From: Verrucomicrobiota bacterium
GTDB lineage: Bacteria > Verrucomicrobiota > Verrucomicrobiia > CAIQCK01
Length of the DNA: 64,000 bases
Assembly (NCBI GenBank): GCA_016222825.1
Contig: JACRQF010000019.1
Span: 186,001-250,000 of the forward strand
Reading direction: 5' to 3'
Shown: piece by piece, positions 42,010-51,867 of the stretch
Layout: every line of letters starts with the position of its first letter
How positions within the stretch are numbered: the first letter of the stretch is position 1
The notes under the pieces: generated by a model
Database searches by the model: none
What the model was told of the DNA's origin: nothing
What the model saw: the letters and a program-made list of their open reading frames with translations, nothing else
Program-made: the position numbers and the translations under genes

Positions 42010-43359
42010 ATGAAAGCGAGGAACTACCCTGCCGTTATCGCCGTGTCAGCCGTCCTGCTGGTTGCTCCCCCGGCGTGGACAGCCGATGTGCCCGAAATCT
42101 ATCGCAGACTCTGGAGCGATCCCGCCGTGGCCGGACGCATCGAGCGCGACATCGAGAAGCACCGCAAAGGCGACGCGGTCATCGAGGTCATTGGCAACGA
42201 TGGCAGACCTCTGGCCAACGCGACGGTGGAGGTGCGGCAGCAGACACACGAGTTCCTGTTCGGCTGCAACCTCTTCGTCCTCGACCAGCTCGCCACGCCG
42301 GAACTCAACCGCAAATACGAGGCGGCCTTCACCAACCTCTTCAACTTCGCCACGCTGCCGTTCTACTGGCGCGAGTTGGAGCCAGAGCAAGGCAAGCCGC
42401 GCTTCGCCGAGGACTCACCGCGCATCTGGCGCCGTCCGCCACCGGATCGGCTCGTGAAGTGGTGCAAGGCCAACGGCATCACGCCCAAAGGCCACGCGCT
42501 GATGTATGCGAAGAACAAGTTCATGCCCGATTGGACTGCGCACGACGATCCGAAAACGTTTTTACAGCAAAGCACGAAGCACATGGCCGGGATCGCCGCA
42601 CGCTACAAGCGCGACATCCCGATCTGGGACGCGGTGAACGAAGAGCTTCCGCGCCGCGTCCACTTCAAGGAATGGCACGCCGTGCCGGACGATTACCTCG
42701 CGTGGTGTTTCCAGGAAGCGGGCCGGCTGTTCCCGAAGGACGTGAAGCTGCTCATTAATGACGGCCAACTTCAGGCTCACTACGGCACCTACGACTATAT
42801 GGCGCTGGTGAAGGACCTGCTGCAGCGCGGCGTGCGCGTCGAAGGCATCGGTATGCAGTTCCACGTCAGCCGGGATTCCGTGCTCAGCGGCAAGCTCTAC
42901 GTGCCCGCCCATCTTCAGGACGTTTACAGTCAACTCGGCCGGTTCGGCCTGCCGCTCTACATCACCGAGATTACCATCCCCGGCGTCGGCGAGAACGGCG
43001 CGGAGCTTCAAGCCGCCATCGTCGCGAACATCTACCGCCTCTGGTTCAGCACACCCGCGATGGCGGGCGTGACGTGGTGGAACCTCGGCGACGGCACCGC
43101 CTACGAGAACGAGAACAAGGCGCTCGGCGGCCTGCTCGACAAAGACATGAATCCCAAGCCCGCCTATCGCGCGCTCGACCGGCTCATCAACCACGACTGG
43201 AAGACACGCCTGACGCTGAAGACCGACACGAATGGCCGCGCGCGTTTCCGCGGCTTCTGCGGAACGTATGGCTACACGGCCGCAGTCGGCAGCACGAAGA
43301 CGACGGGCGTGTTCCGTCTTCAACGCAATGCGAAGAACCAGATCGCCATCAAACCATGA
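42010..43359 (+). CDS. secreted GH10 endo-xylanase-like enzyme
   Basis: The 449-residue product starts MKARNYPAVIAVSAVLLVAPPAWTAD, a signal peptide. GH10 landmarks are KGHALMYAK, IWDAVNEELP with acid/base Glu211, GIGMQFH, and YITEITIPG with nucleophile Glu320; WWNLGDG closes the active site. GH10 enzymes cleave beta-1,4-xylan or related glycans. After the barrel, a short beta domain (LTLKTDTNGRARFRGFCG) resembles the C-terminal module of similar verrucomicrobial proteins. The frame also opens from a TTG at 41992. Its stop overlaps the next start (ATGA). Confidence 0.9.
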   Translation: MKARNYPAVIAVSAVLLVAPPAWTADVPEIYRRLWSDPAVAGRIERDIEKHRKGDAVIEVIGNDGRPLANATVEVRQQTHEFLFGCNLFVLDQLATPELNRKYEAAFTNLFNFATLPFYWRELEPEQGKPRFAEDSPRIWRRPPPDRLVKWCKANGITPKGHALMYAKNKFMPDWTAHDDPKTFLQQSTKHMAGIAARYKRDIPIWDAVNEELPRRVHFKEWHAVPDDYLAWCFQEAGRLFPKDVKLLINDGQLQAHYGTYDYMALVKDLLQRGVRVEGIGMQFHVSRDSVLSGKLYVPAHLQDVYSQLGRFGLPLYITEITIPGVGENGAELQAAIVANIYRLWFSTPAMAGVTWWNLGDGTAYENENKALGGLLDKDMNPKPAYRALDRLINHDWKTRLTLKTDTNGRARFRGFCGTYGYTAAVGSTKTTGVFRLQRNAKNQIAIKP

Positions 43360-45503
43360 AGCTTGATTGCCTGAGCCAACTGTCCGCGATTGCACTTGCC
43401 GTCTGCGTCAACGCCGCTGAACCGGTCGTGCCGCCGCCACCGCGCGAGGTGCTCGACCTGACATTGCAGCCGCCCGTCGTCATCACGGCGCCCGGCCCGG
43501 AGTTTCAGGACGAGGCGCGGCACGGTGCGATGATCGTCGGCATGGACCGCACGCCCAAGGGGCGCATCTGGGGTTGCTGGACGGGCAACGGCGACAAACC
43601 GGACGCCTACTTCCTCCTCGCCACAAGCGACGATGGCGGCACGACGTGGTCGAAGCCGCGCCTCGCCGTCGGCGCGCCGGACCCGACCGGCAAGCCGCAG
43701 CGGCGTGCGCTCGTCGGCAATGTCTGGACCGACCCGCTAGGCCGCGTCTGGCTGTTCTTTGACCAGAGCTTGGTCGGGTTCTTCGATGGTCGCGCTGGAA
43801 GCTGGTATATGCGCTGCGACAATCCCGACGCCGCCGAGCCGGTCTGGTCGAAGCCTGTTCGCATCGCCGACGGCTGCACGCTCTGCAAGCCGACCGTGCT
43901 CAAGAACGGCGAATGGCTCCTGCCGGTTGCGCTCTGGACGCGCGACAAGATCAAGCCGCTTACGTTCCGCGACGCTTACCACGACCTCGACCCGAACCGC
44001 ATGGCGCACGTCTTCGTCTCGACTGATCAGGGCAGGACGTGGACGCGGCGCGGCGGCGTGGCGTTCCCGGAGAGCGACTTCGATGAGCACATGATCGTGG
44101 AGTTGCGCGACGGCCGGCTCTGGATGCTCGCACGCACCAAGTATGGCATGGCGGAGAGTTATTCCCCCGACCAAGGCCGCACGTGGACCGAGCCGAAACC
44201 GGCGGAGATCAAGAACGTCAGCGCGCGGTTCTTCATTCGGCGGCTCGCGTCGGGCCGGCTGTTGCTCGTGAAAAACGGGCCGACCACAGAGCGGCTGCCG
44301 AAGCGGTCGCACATGTCGGCGTTCCTCTCCGACGACGACGGCAAGACTTGGCGCGGCGGCCTGCTGCTCGACGAGCGCGCGAGCGTGTCCTATCCGGACG
44401 GCTTCCAAGCGCCCGACGGACTCATCCACATTCTCTACGACTGGAATCGCCACACTGACGCGGAAATCCTCATGGCGAAGTTTCGCGAGGAGGACGTGCT
44501 AGTCGGCAAGTTCGTCTCGCCCGATGCCAAGCCGCGCTTCCTCGTCAACAAGGCGCTCGGCCCGAAGCCGAAGCCCGCGCCGGTTCGCATCATCCTCGAT
44601 ACCGACATGTCGGGCGATTGTGACGATGCCGGCACGCTGGCGCTCCTACACGCGCTGGCCGACCGCGGCGAGTGCGAACTGCTCGCCGTCGTCACCAATC
44701 GCAAGGACAAGACCAACGCCTCGGCCGCCGCCGTGGACGTCATCAACACCTATTACGGCCGGCCGAACATCCCCATCGGCACCGACAAAGTCGGCCCAAC
44801 CGATCTCCAGCGCACCAGCGCCTACACGCTTGCGTTGCGCGACGAGTTCCCGCACGACGGCAAGCCCGACGACCAGATGCCCGACGCGCTCGACGTGTAT
44901 CGCCGCGTGCTCACAGCGCAGCCCGACGACAGCGTGACGATTTGCAGCGTCGGCGCGTTCTCCAACCTCGCCGAACTCTGGCGTCGCGAGCCGGCGCTGG
45001 TGCTGACAAAGGTTCACCGGCTCGTCGTGATGGGCGGCGAGTTCCCGACCAGCAAGCGGCCGGAGACGAACATCCGCACGCACCGCGAGGCCGCGCGTGT
45101 CGTCGCAGCGGAGTGGCCCACCGAGCTTGTCTGGCACGGCTTCGAGGTCGGCAACGTCCTCATCACCGGCGCTGCATTGAAACAGACGCCGAAAAACAAC
45201 CCCGTCCGCCGCGCCTATGAGCTGAAACCGTTCGGCAAACGCCCCGCCATCGAAGGCGGCCAGCCGAGTTGGGACCAAGGCGCGGCGCTCTACGCCGTGC
45301 GCGGCCCGGAGCCGGAGTTCTGGCGAGCCGTCCGCGGCGGCCGTGTGGTCGTGGACGAGGAAGGCGTTACGACATGGGAACAAGGCCCCATCACCCGCCA
45401 CTACTACGCGAAGATCAAAGGCGATCCGGCGAAGCTCGCCGCCGCCATCGAATCGTTGATGATCCTGCCACCGAAGCAACATTCGGCGTCACAACACAAG
45501 TAA
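43356..45503 (+). CDS. sialidase-like propeller fused to nucleoside hydrolase
   Basis: The 715-residue protein has a short signal peptide (SQLSAIALAVCVNAAEP). Residues about 25-395 form a six-bladed sialidase-like propeller with four Asp boxes (S-D-D-G-G-T-T-W, S-T-D-Q-G-R-T-W, S-P-D-Q-G-R-T-W, S-D-D-D-G-K-T-W). Residues about 410-710 are an inosine-uridine nucleoside hydrolase: calcium/ribose motif LDTDMSGDCDDAGTLALL starting near 415, then GAFSNLAEL and LVVMGGEF. The join is KPKPAPVRIILDTD with no stop or frameshift. It is coupled to the GH10 gene and ends seven bases before the next start. Its substrate is unclear; sialidase relatives also cut other sugar acids. Confidence 0.85.
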   Translation: MKLDCLSQLSAIALAVCVNAAEPVVPPPPREVLDLTLQPPVVITAPGPEFQDEARHGAMIVGMDRTPKGRIWGCWTGNGDKPDAYFLLATSDDGGTTWSKPRLAVGAPDPTGKPQRRALVGNVWTDPLGRVWLFFDQSLVGFFDGRAGSWYMRCDNPDAAEPVWSKPVRIADGCTLCKPTVLKNGEWLLPVALWTRDKIKPLTFRDAYHDLDPNRMAHVFVSTDQGRTWTRRGGVAFPESDFDEHMIVELRDGRLWMLARTKYGMAESYSPDQGRTWTEPKPAEIKNVSARFFIRRLASGRLLLVKNGPTTERLPKRSHMSAFLSDDDGKTWRGGLLLDERASVSYPDGFQAPDGLIHILYDWNRHTDAEILMAKFREEDVLVGKFVSPDAKPRFLVNKALGPKPKPAPVRIILDTDMSGDCDDAGTLALLHALADRGECELLAVVTNRKDKTNASAAAVDVINTYYGRPNIPIGTDKVGPTDLQRTSAYTLALRDEFPHDGKPDDQMPDALDVYRRVLTAQPDDSVTICSVGAFSNLAELWRREPALVLTKVHRLVVMGGEFPTSKRPETNIRTHREAARVVAAEWPTELVWHGFEVGNVLITGAALKQTPKNNPVRRAYELKPFGKRPAIEGGQPSWDQGAALYAVRGPEPEFWRAVRGGRVVVDEEGVTTWEQGPITRHYYAKIKGDPAKLAAAIESLMILPPKQHSASQHK

Positions 45504-45510
45504 GGCCACC

Positions 45511-48500
45511 ATGAAAGTCCTGCCCGTTGTCTTCCTCGCGCTTGTTGCCGCCGTCACCGCAGCCGACGACAACGCCGGCTTTGCAAACTGCGACTTCGAG
45601 CAAGGCGTGGCGGGCTGGGGGGTGTGGTATTCCGACGACCGCAACGCGGTGATGACGCGCTACCCGTATTCCGCCGACAGCGCGGTGGCACATGGCGGGC
45701 GGCAGTCACTGAAGATCGTCGCGCCGGACGAGAACGGCTGCGCGTTCGTGTCGCGCAGTTCGACGGCGATGAAACCTGGCGCGCGCTATGAGGTGGGCTA
45801 CTGGTTCCGCAAGTCGGCGGAGCTTGATGAGCGCGCGTTTCATGTGCGGTTCAACTTCCGCCCCGTCGACAAGAAGGCCGACTGGAAGATGAAGTCGGTC
45901 GAGTTGTTGCCGACGCGCCGCAAGACGGAAGGCGAGTGGCAATATCGCAGCGGCTACGTGCGCGTGCCGAAGGACGCCGGCTCGCCGGTTTCCCTCGGCC
46001 TTTATCTAAAGGAAGCGCACGGGACGATCTGGATAGACGACGTGCAGATTCGCGAGGTCAAGGTCGGAGAGAACCTCATCGCGGACCTGTGGGTGTATGA
46101 CCCGTATCGCGTGGAGTTGGGCGGTGCGCCGCTGAAGAAGTTCGCCGCGCTGAAGGAACGCAACGACCCGATCCTCGCCCGCGCCGCGCGTTACAACGAG
46201 ACGCTGGTGAAATCCGCGTTCGTGAAGGAGGACGTGCGCCGCTGCCTGCGCATCGGCGCGGCCAAGCTCGGCGCGCGGATGGAGCAGGCGGAGGAGAAAC
46301 TGGCTAAGCTTTATCGCGCTTACGGCGAGGCGTTCCTCGACTTGAAGAACGTCGCGAAAGCCGGGGCGTTCGACACGCAAGCCACCGCGTTGAACGCCGA
46401 ACTCGACGCGCTCGGCAGCGACGCGAAACGCGCCATTGCCGACGCCACGGAACGTTGTCGCGCCTCCGGGTTGCGCTGGCGTCCGCCGCCCGCTCCATTG
46501 AAAGCCGCGCTGCCGGCGATCAGCGGTGATGGCCGAGTCAACCAGATCATCTACGCCAACCGCAGTTCGTCGGAGTTTCAGGAGTTGGAGAAGCCGCTTT
46601 GCTTTGATCCAGTCCACAGCACCAGTGTCGGCGGTCCGCGCAGCGACAAGCCGGGCCACTACGATTGGTCGAGCTACGACAAGCAGTGGGAGCAAATCCG
46701 CGCGTCCGGGATTCCGAAGAAGAGCTGCCTGCTGCTGTTCATGACGCTGCACGACGGCAGTTGGACGCCAAAGTGGCTGCTCGACCGCGCGAAGGCCGAC
46801 CCGGAAATCCTGCACGTCGTGCCGCCAGGAGACAAACTGTCGAAGCGTTCCACGGGCACCGCGCAACTCAACTGGTGGCATCCTGCGGTGCGCGACTACG
46901 CTCGCGAGATCGTCGGCGACATGGGCCGCACGTTCCGCTCGCGCGACGACTACCTGTTCTATGAGTTCCAGTGGGAAGCCTACGGACCTTACGTCGCAAC
47001 CGAGAAGGGCCAGCGCGAGGTTGGCTACGGCAAATACGCCGAGACGGATTTCCGCGCGTGGCTGAAGAAGAAATACGGCGACATCGCCGTGCTGAACCGC
47101 CGCTGGGGCGCGAGCTATGCGTCATTCAACGACATCCAGCCGCCGCCCGACCGCAACGTCGTCGAGCGCCGACGCGCGGAGCCGCTCGCGGCGGAGTGGG
47201 AAGCGTGGCGCGAGGCGAGCTATGAGGATTGGTGCCGGCTGATTTATCGCGCGTGGAAGAAGAGCGATCCGGCCAAACCTGTCTTTGCCGACAACAGCAA
47301 CCTGTTCCGCAGCTTCAACATGCCAAACCTCGTCGACACGTGCGACATGATGGGGTTCCACAACAGCGGGCGGACGTTCATGCCGACGCTGATGTTGCTC
47401 AACAGCATCAGCCGCCACAACGGCCACAAGCCGATCGCGCAATACGAAAACTTCTGGGGCGTGCAGGAGGACCACGACCGCATGTATGAAGAACTGCCGC
47501 GCCGCCACGGCACGCAGAAGCATATCTTCCGGATGACGGCTTGGAACACGTTCCTGCAGGTCTGGTGGTATTCCTACACGGCGGCGGAGTATCTCACTCA
47601 CTACGACGGCAACTACTTTGACCCGGCTTACGCGCTGACCACGCTGCGCTATCGCACCGCCGCGTTGCCGGTCTATTTCCAGAAGCTCAAGCGGCTCCAA
47701 CGCACGTTGCTCGACAGCCGTCTCGTCGCGCCACGCCTCTGCGTGCTCGCGCCGACCGCCTCGATGCGGAACGGCTTCCCGGCGGGCGCGTCGCAGGCGG
47801 AAATCTACGACCTCTTCTGGGAACTCTACCCGCGCAACCACCACTTCGATCTGGTTCACGAGGAATACCTGCTCGACGGCCGCGCGCGGCTCGATGATTT
47901 CGACGTGCTGGTGTTGCCATACGCGCCCTACCTCGACGAGCGGCTGCAAAGCGCAATCGCGAAATGGCTCAACGCCAAGCCGCGCCTGCTCGTCAGTATC
48001 GGCCCGTTCGGCATCTACAACGAACTCGGCCGCGATTCGGCAATGCTTCTCAACGCCACGCTCCACGGCCGCGCGCTCAAACTGGAGTTCCCTGATAAGA
48101 GACGATGGGAATGGGCGGACGGTTCCGCCAAGGCAGGCGACACACTCGAAGCCCAAGCAGGCCCGTCGAAAGTGGTCGTGCTGCTCAAGCCGCTCGCGCA
48201 GTTGAAGACCGCCCGCGGGTTTGCCGACAAGCTGATCGCGCAGATCGAAGCCGCCACCGACCGCGCGGCCTGCGACGACAAGAACGCGTTCGAGCTGGTG
48301 CTGCGCCAGCAAGGCGGCACGCGCTACCTCTGCGTGCTCAATCCAGACGCAGACGCGGCGGCGGAGAGCACGGTGCGCGTGAAGGGCACGTTCAAGTCCG
48401 TCACCGACCTCGACTACGCGAGCGGCTTCCCCGTGGCAGCGCGCGTCGAGGCGGGCCACACCGTCTTTCCGCTGCGACTGGAACCGGGCGAGGCGACCCT

Positions 48501-48519
48501 TATCCGGTTAAGCCCGTAA
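45511..48519 (+). CDS. secreted GH42-like (beta-galactosidase-like) enzyme
   Basis: The 1002-residue protein has a signal peptide (KVLPVVFLALVAAVTAAD), a carbohydrate-binding-like jelly roll (about 25-180), a helical segment (about 205-330) and a clan-A barrel (about 345-680). The barrel shows DDYLFYEFQWE, FRAWLKKKYGDIAVLNRRWG and AQYENFWG, where E in YENF is a candidate nucleophile. A trimerisation-like Rossmann domain (DVLVLPYAPYLDERL) and a C-terminal beta domain follow. It is the third gene of the hydrolase cluster. The protein at 7553-9841 is a shorter relative. Confidence 0.78.
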   Translation: MKVLPVVFLALVAAVTAADDNAGFANCDFEQGVAGWGVWYSDDRNAVMTRYPYSADSAVAHGGRQSLKIVAPDENGCAFVSRSSTAMKPGARYEVGYWFRKSAELDERAFHVRFNFRPVDKKADWKMKSVELLPTRRKTEGEWQYRSGYVRVPKDAGSPVSLGLYLKEAHGTIWIDDVQIREVKVGENLIADLWVYDPYRVELGGAPLKKFAALKERNDPILARAARYNETLVKSAFVKEDVRRCLRIGAAKLGARMEQAEEKLAKLYRAYGEAFLDLKNVAKAGAFDTQATALNAELDALGSDAKRAIADATERCRASGLRWRPPPAPLKAALPAISGDGRVNQIIYANRSSSEFQELEKPLCFDPVHSTSVGGPRSDKPGHYDWSSYDKQWEQIRASGIPKKSCLLLFMTLHDGSWTPKWLLDRAKADPEILHVVPPGDKLSKRSTGTAQLNWWHPAVRDYAREIVGDMGRTFRSRDDYLFYEFQWEAYGPYVATEKGQREVGYGKYAETDFRAWLKKKYGDIAVLNRRWGASYASFNDIQPPPDRNVVERRRAEPLAAEWEAWREASYEDWCRLIYRAWKKSDPAKPVFADNSNLFRSFNMPNLVDTCDMMGFHNSGRTFMPTLMLLNSISRHNGHKPIAQYENFWGVQEDHDRMYEELPRRHGTQKHIFRMTAWNTFLQVWWYSYTAAEYLTHYDGNYFDPAYALTTLRYRTAALPVYFQKLKRLQRTLLDSRLVAPRLCVLAPTASMRNGFPAGASQAEIYDLFWELYPRNHHFDLVHEEYLLDGRARLDDFDVLVLPYAPYLDERLQSAIAKWLNAKPRLLVSIGPFGIYNELGRDSAMLLNATLHGRALKLEFPDKRRWEWADGSAKAGDTLEAQAGPSKVVVLLKPLAQLKTARGFADKLIAQIEAATDRAACDDKNAFELVLRQQGGTRYLCVLNPDADAAAESTVRVKGTFKSVTDLDYASGFPVAARVEAGHTVFPLRLEPGEATLIRLSP

Positions 48520-48644
48520 GCGGACGGCCGAAGCGTGACGCGGTGAACAAGAACCGGGTGGCGCCCTGTCGGGAACTGCGCCATTGCGGCGGGCGTTGCG
48601 GACGCTTAACCTAACCTCATCGTGATTCACCCGGAAACTTCCTG

Positions 48645-50384
48645 ATGAGAATGTGGCTTGGTATTTGGCTGACAGCGGCGGCGATGGCGGCGCAAGTGTG
48701 CGCTGCGTCCGCCGCCCGCGCCGCAGAACCGTGGACGCAGGCGGAACTGCGCCGGTTCGCGCGCGACCTCGGCGAGTATGTCACCGCTCATCACATCCGA
48801 CGAGATCCAAAGTCACCGCAGGATGGCATGGTTCACAAGTGGTATCGCCCGCGCGACGGACGCTGGGTGCTGGACACCCGCCGCAACATGCTCGGCGACG
48901 GCGCATGGTTCGCCGACGCACTCTGCCTCTACTACCGCGCCACGCGCGAGCCGTGGGCGCTCGGCGTCCTGCGGAAACATCCACTCCCGTTCTATCAACG
49001 GGTCCTGTTGGGCAGCGACCAGCTTTTCGGCGTCAGCAAAGGCATCTGCCCGCTCTGGTGGGGCGACGGAGCCGCCGTGACGCGCGACGGCGGCGTGGTC
49101 AAGGACTTCCCGAAACCGCCGCGCATGACCAGCAACGCGCTGGCGCTGGACCTCGCCACGATGCTGATGAGCGCCGGCCTGCTGTGCCCGGACGCAGAAG
49201 CCGGCGGCGCCGCCGCCTGTCTGCTCCGCGGCGACCGCGCGTGCTACGACGACCCGACAGTGCCGCTCGCGCTCGGCGTTGCCGTCGCCATGCTCGCCAA
49301 CGACGAGATGCTCCAGACGCGCTGTCTGCCGCTGATACCGTGGCAGAGCTACGACGGCCCCGGCGGCGCGCTGGCCGGCGCGCTTTGCCACAACCGCACC
49401 AACAGCGTCTCTGCCGCGTTGGAGGAGACGATGCTCAACTACCGGATGCACGTCCTCGCGCAGCCGTCGCAGCCACTCGGCGCGGACTTCGCCAAGAGTT
49501 TCATCGCGGCGGTCTTCACGTCGCTGCGGCTTGCCGATCTCTGGCACGACAACGGTCCGCGCCAGCCGGGCCTGACGCCGTTCGATGATGCCGCGCTCAC
49601 CGTGGGCGAAAAGCTCGCGTTCTACCGCTCCGACAAACCCGCGCTGTCGCCCGGCTCGCGTCACGGCCCGATGCTGCTTTGCGGCGCGGCCATCGCGCTG
49701 CAACTGATGGAGGCTTTTTCCGCCGCGTGGGAAAGCTGGTATCGCGAGCACCATGCTGCCGACGCGCGCGTGAGCGGGAGGTTCGCCGATCTGCCGGTGC
49801 TCGCCAAGAGCGGCCTCGTCGAGATGGCATGGACCACCTCAAGCCTGCTCGTCCGCGCGCGCGGGCCGTTGAAGTTGTTGCTGGCCTCCGCGACGCCCGG
49901 TGACGACGCGAGCGCGACGGTGACGCTCGATGCCGCCGGTCGCGCAACGGCAGTCAGCGGTCGTGGTGAGGCGTTGCGAATCGTCGCCGCGCCGCAACCG
50001 GACGGCCGCGTGGAGCTGGAACTTCCCTTCACGATGGCGAAGTTGCAGAAGCGCTGGCTGAACGCCGTCGAGGACAGCCGCTGGATCGCGCGCTTGGACG
50101 ACGGCAAGCCGAGCGGCCTGCTGTTCCTGAGCCGACCGGAGACGGTGCGCGCCCGGCTGGCGCTGGAGCTATCCGACGGCCTCCGCTTCTGGCAGAAAGT
50201 CTTCAACGACAAAGGCCATGTGCCGGCCGGCATCAGCATTGGGAAATCACCGGCGGGCGCCGACGCCGAACTCAGCGACGCAGCCGGCTACGCGTTCCTC
50301 ATCGCCGCGATTGCCGAATACACCGTCTGGCTCAACGGCGAGCGTGATTGGGATCTGGCGCTGAAGGTCCAGGCAAAACCGTAG
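48645..50384 (+). CDS. exported protein of unknown function, helical toroid-like
   Basis: The 579-residue product has a signal peptide (WLGIWLTAAAMAAQVCAASAARAA). The following 350 residues are rich in amphipathic helices (LDTRRNMLGDGAWFADALCLYYRAT, PRMTSNALALDLATMLMSAGL, ETMLNYRMHVLAQ) like an alpha/alpha barrel. A beta-rich C-terminal part (LKLLLASATPGDD, RVELELPF) follows. That layout is shared by polysaccharide lyases and heparinase-type enzymes, but no signature motif proves it. It ends the hydrolase cluster and overlaps uvrC, converging, by 53 bases. Confidence 0.6.
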   Translation: MRMWLGIWLTAAAMAAQVCAASAARAAEPWTQAELRRFARDLGEYVTAHHIRRDPKSPQDGMVHKWYRPRDGRWVLDTRRNMLGDGAWFADALCLYYRATREPWALGVLRKHPLPFYQRVLLGSDQLFGVSKGICPLWWGDGAAVTRDGGVVKDFPKPPRMTSNALALDLATMLMSAGLLCPDAEAGGAAACLLRGDRACYDDPTVPLALGVAVAMLANDEMLQTRCLPLIPWQSYDGPGGALAGALCHNRTNSVSAALEETMLNYRMHVLAQPSQPLGADFAKSFIAAVFTSLRLADLWHDNGPRQPGLTPFDDAALTVGEKLAFYRSDKPALSPGSRHGPMLLCGAAIALQLMEAFSAAWESWYREHHAADARVSGRFADLPVLAKSGLVEMAWTTSSLLVRARGPLKLLLASATPGDDASATVTLDAAGRATAVSGRGEALRIVAAPQPDGRVELELPFTMAKLQKRWLNAVEDSRWIARLDDGKPSGLLFLSRPETVRARLALELSDGLRFWQKVFNDKGHVPAGISIGKSPAGADAELSDAAGYAFLIAAIAEYTVWLNGERDWDLALKVQAKP

Positions 50385-51861
50385 GTTGCACATCACCACC
50401 CGCGGTTGACGTGTGCTCATCAAGAAACTTCCTCAACTCCACCGCCGTTTTGCCGCCGAAGCCCGACACTGCCGCAATTTCCTCGACGGTCGCGGCGCGC
50501 AGGCGCTTCACGGAGCCGAAGGTTTTCAGCAACAACTGCTTTTTCTTCACGCCGAGGCCGGGGAACTCGTCCAGGAGGCTCTCGGCAATGCGTTGTTTGC
50601 GAAGTTGGAAGTGATACTTCTGCGCGAACCGGTGCGCCTCGTCGCGGATGCGCCGGACCAGCCGGGACGCGGGCGAGTTGTCTGGCAGACGGACCGGCTC
50701 GGCGCGGTCGGGCAGAACGATCTCCTCGTGTTCCTTTGCCAAGCCGAACACCGGCAGCGACGGCAGGCCGAGTTGGATGAGCGCGGCGCGGGCGTAGTCG
50801 AGCTGGCCCTTGCCGCCGTCAATCAGCACCGCGTCCGGCAGCGCGCCGCCTTCGTCCAGGATGCGGCGGTAGCGGCGGCCAACGATCTCGCGGATGCTGG
50901 CGAAGTCGTCCACGCCCTCGACGGTCTTGATGCGAAAGTGGCGGTAGTTGTTCTTGTCGGGCCGCGCGTCCTTGAAACGCACCATCGAGCCGACGCTGTG
51001 CGTGCCGCTGATGTGGCTGATGTCGAAGCCCTCAATGACGCGCGGCGGCGACGCCAAGCCGAGCACGCCGCGTAGTTCCTCCAACTCGACGGTGGCGTCA
51101 ATCGCGCCGGGCATCTCGCGGGCGAACTTTCGAGTCTTCACCGCCACGGTGTCCTGCAAACCCTCCAGCACGTCGCGCAACTCCGCGGCCTTCTCGAACT
51201 CCAGCGCCGCGGCGGCCTCCTGCATCTCCCTTTCGATCTCGGCGAGATATTCCTTGTGCTGGCCCTCCAGGAAGGCGCACGCCAACTCAACGCGCTGGCG
51301 GTATTGGTCCGCCGTGCAGTCGCTCAGCCGCGCCGGCACCTGGAAGCTGGTGTATTTCCGCTCGCGCTCCGTCGGCGCGCCGCGGCCGAACGTCAACACG
51401 CCGTATTTCTTCCGCATGAAGGTGACGGTCTTGCGCAGCGCCGTCGCATGGACATACGGGCCGAAGTAGCGCGCGCCGTCGTCTTTCTTGATCCGCGCGA
51501 ACCGGAACCGCGGCCAGTCCTCGCGCGGGTCCACCTTCAGGAGCAGGAACCGTTTGTCGTCGCGGAAGCTGACGTTGTAGCGCGGCTTGAATTCCTTGAT
51601 GAGCTTGCCTTCGAGCAGCAGCGCCTCCGGCTCGTTGTGGACGGTGTGAAACTCGAAGCTCTCAATGGAGTCCACGAGCGCCTTGAACTTCCGGTCCCAC
51701 TTCTGGCTGCGCGACGGCTGGAAATACGACCGCAAGCGCGTGCGCAACCGGGATGCCTTGCCAACGTAGATCACCTTGCCGAGCCGGTCGCGGAAGAGAT
51801 AGACGCCCGGCTTGCTCGGCACGTCGCGGAGTTGGTCGGCGAATGTTTTGGGATCAGCCAT
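50332..51861 (-). CDS. uvrC: UvrC-like excinuclease subunit lacking the Cys cluster
   Basis: The 509-residue protein has the GIY-YIG nuclease (GVYLFRD, VIYVGKA, NEPEALLLE), the UVR motif (AAAALEFEKAAELRDVLEGL), the RNase H-like nuclease (GFDISHISGTHSVGSMV, LIDGGKGQL, DEAHRFA) and two helix-hairpin-helix motifs at the C-terminus. It lacks the four-Cys segment (CLxxxIxxCxxPC) that holds a 4Fe-4S cluster in typical UvrC; here the region reads TFGRGAPTERERKYTSFQVPA with a single Cys nearby. Both nuclease centres are intact, so incision is still likely. UvrC makes both cuts in nucleotide excision repair. Confidence 0.9.
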   Translation of the reverse strand: MADPKTFADQLRDVPSKPGVYLFRDRLGKVIYVGKASRLRTRLRSYFQPSRSQKWDRKFKALVDSIESFEFHTVHNEPEALLLEGKLIKEFKPRYNVSFRDDKRFLLLKVDPREDWPRFRFARIKKDDGARYFGPYVHATALRKTVTFMRKKYGVLTFGRGAPTERERKYTSFQVPARLSDCTADQYRQRVELACAFLEGQHKEYLAEIEREMQEAAAALEFEKAAELRDVLEGLQDTVAVKTRKFAREMPGAIDATVELEELRGVLGLASPPRVIEGFDISHISGTHSVGSMVRFKDARPDKNNYRHFRIKTVEGVDDFASIREIVGRRYRRILDEGGALPDAVLIDGGKGQLDYARAALIQLGLPSLPVFGLAKEHEEIVLPDRAEPVRLPDNSPASRLVRRIRDEAHRFAQKYHFQLRKQRIAESLLDEFPGLGVKKKQLLLKTFGSVKRLRAATVEEIAAVSGFGGKTAVELRKFLDEHTSTAGGDVQPTVLPGPSAPDPNHARR

Positions 51862-51867
51862 GCTGCA

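Noticed and set aside
48636-48644. TTCCTGAT before the unknown exported gene as a third copy of the twin operator
   Set aside because: Only one half-site is present, without the palindromic partner.
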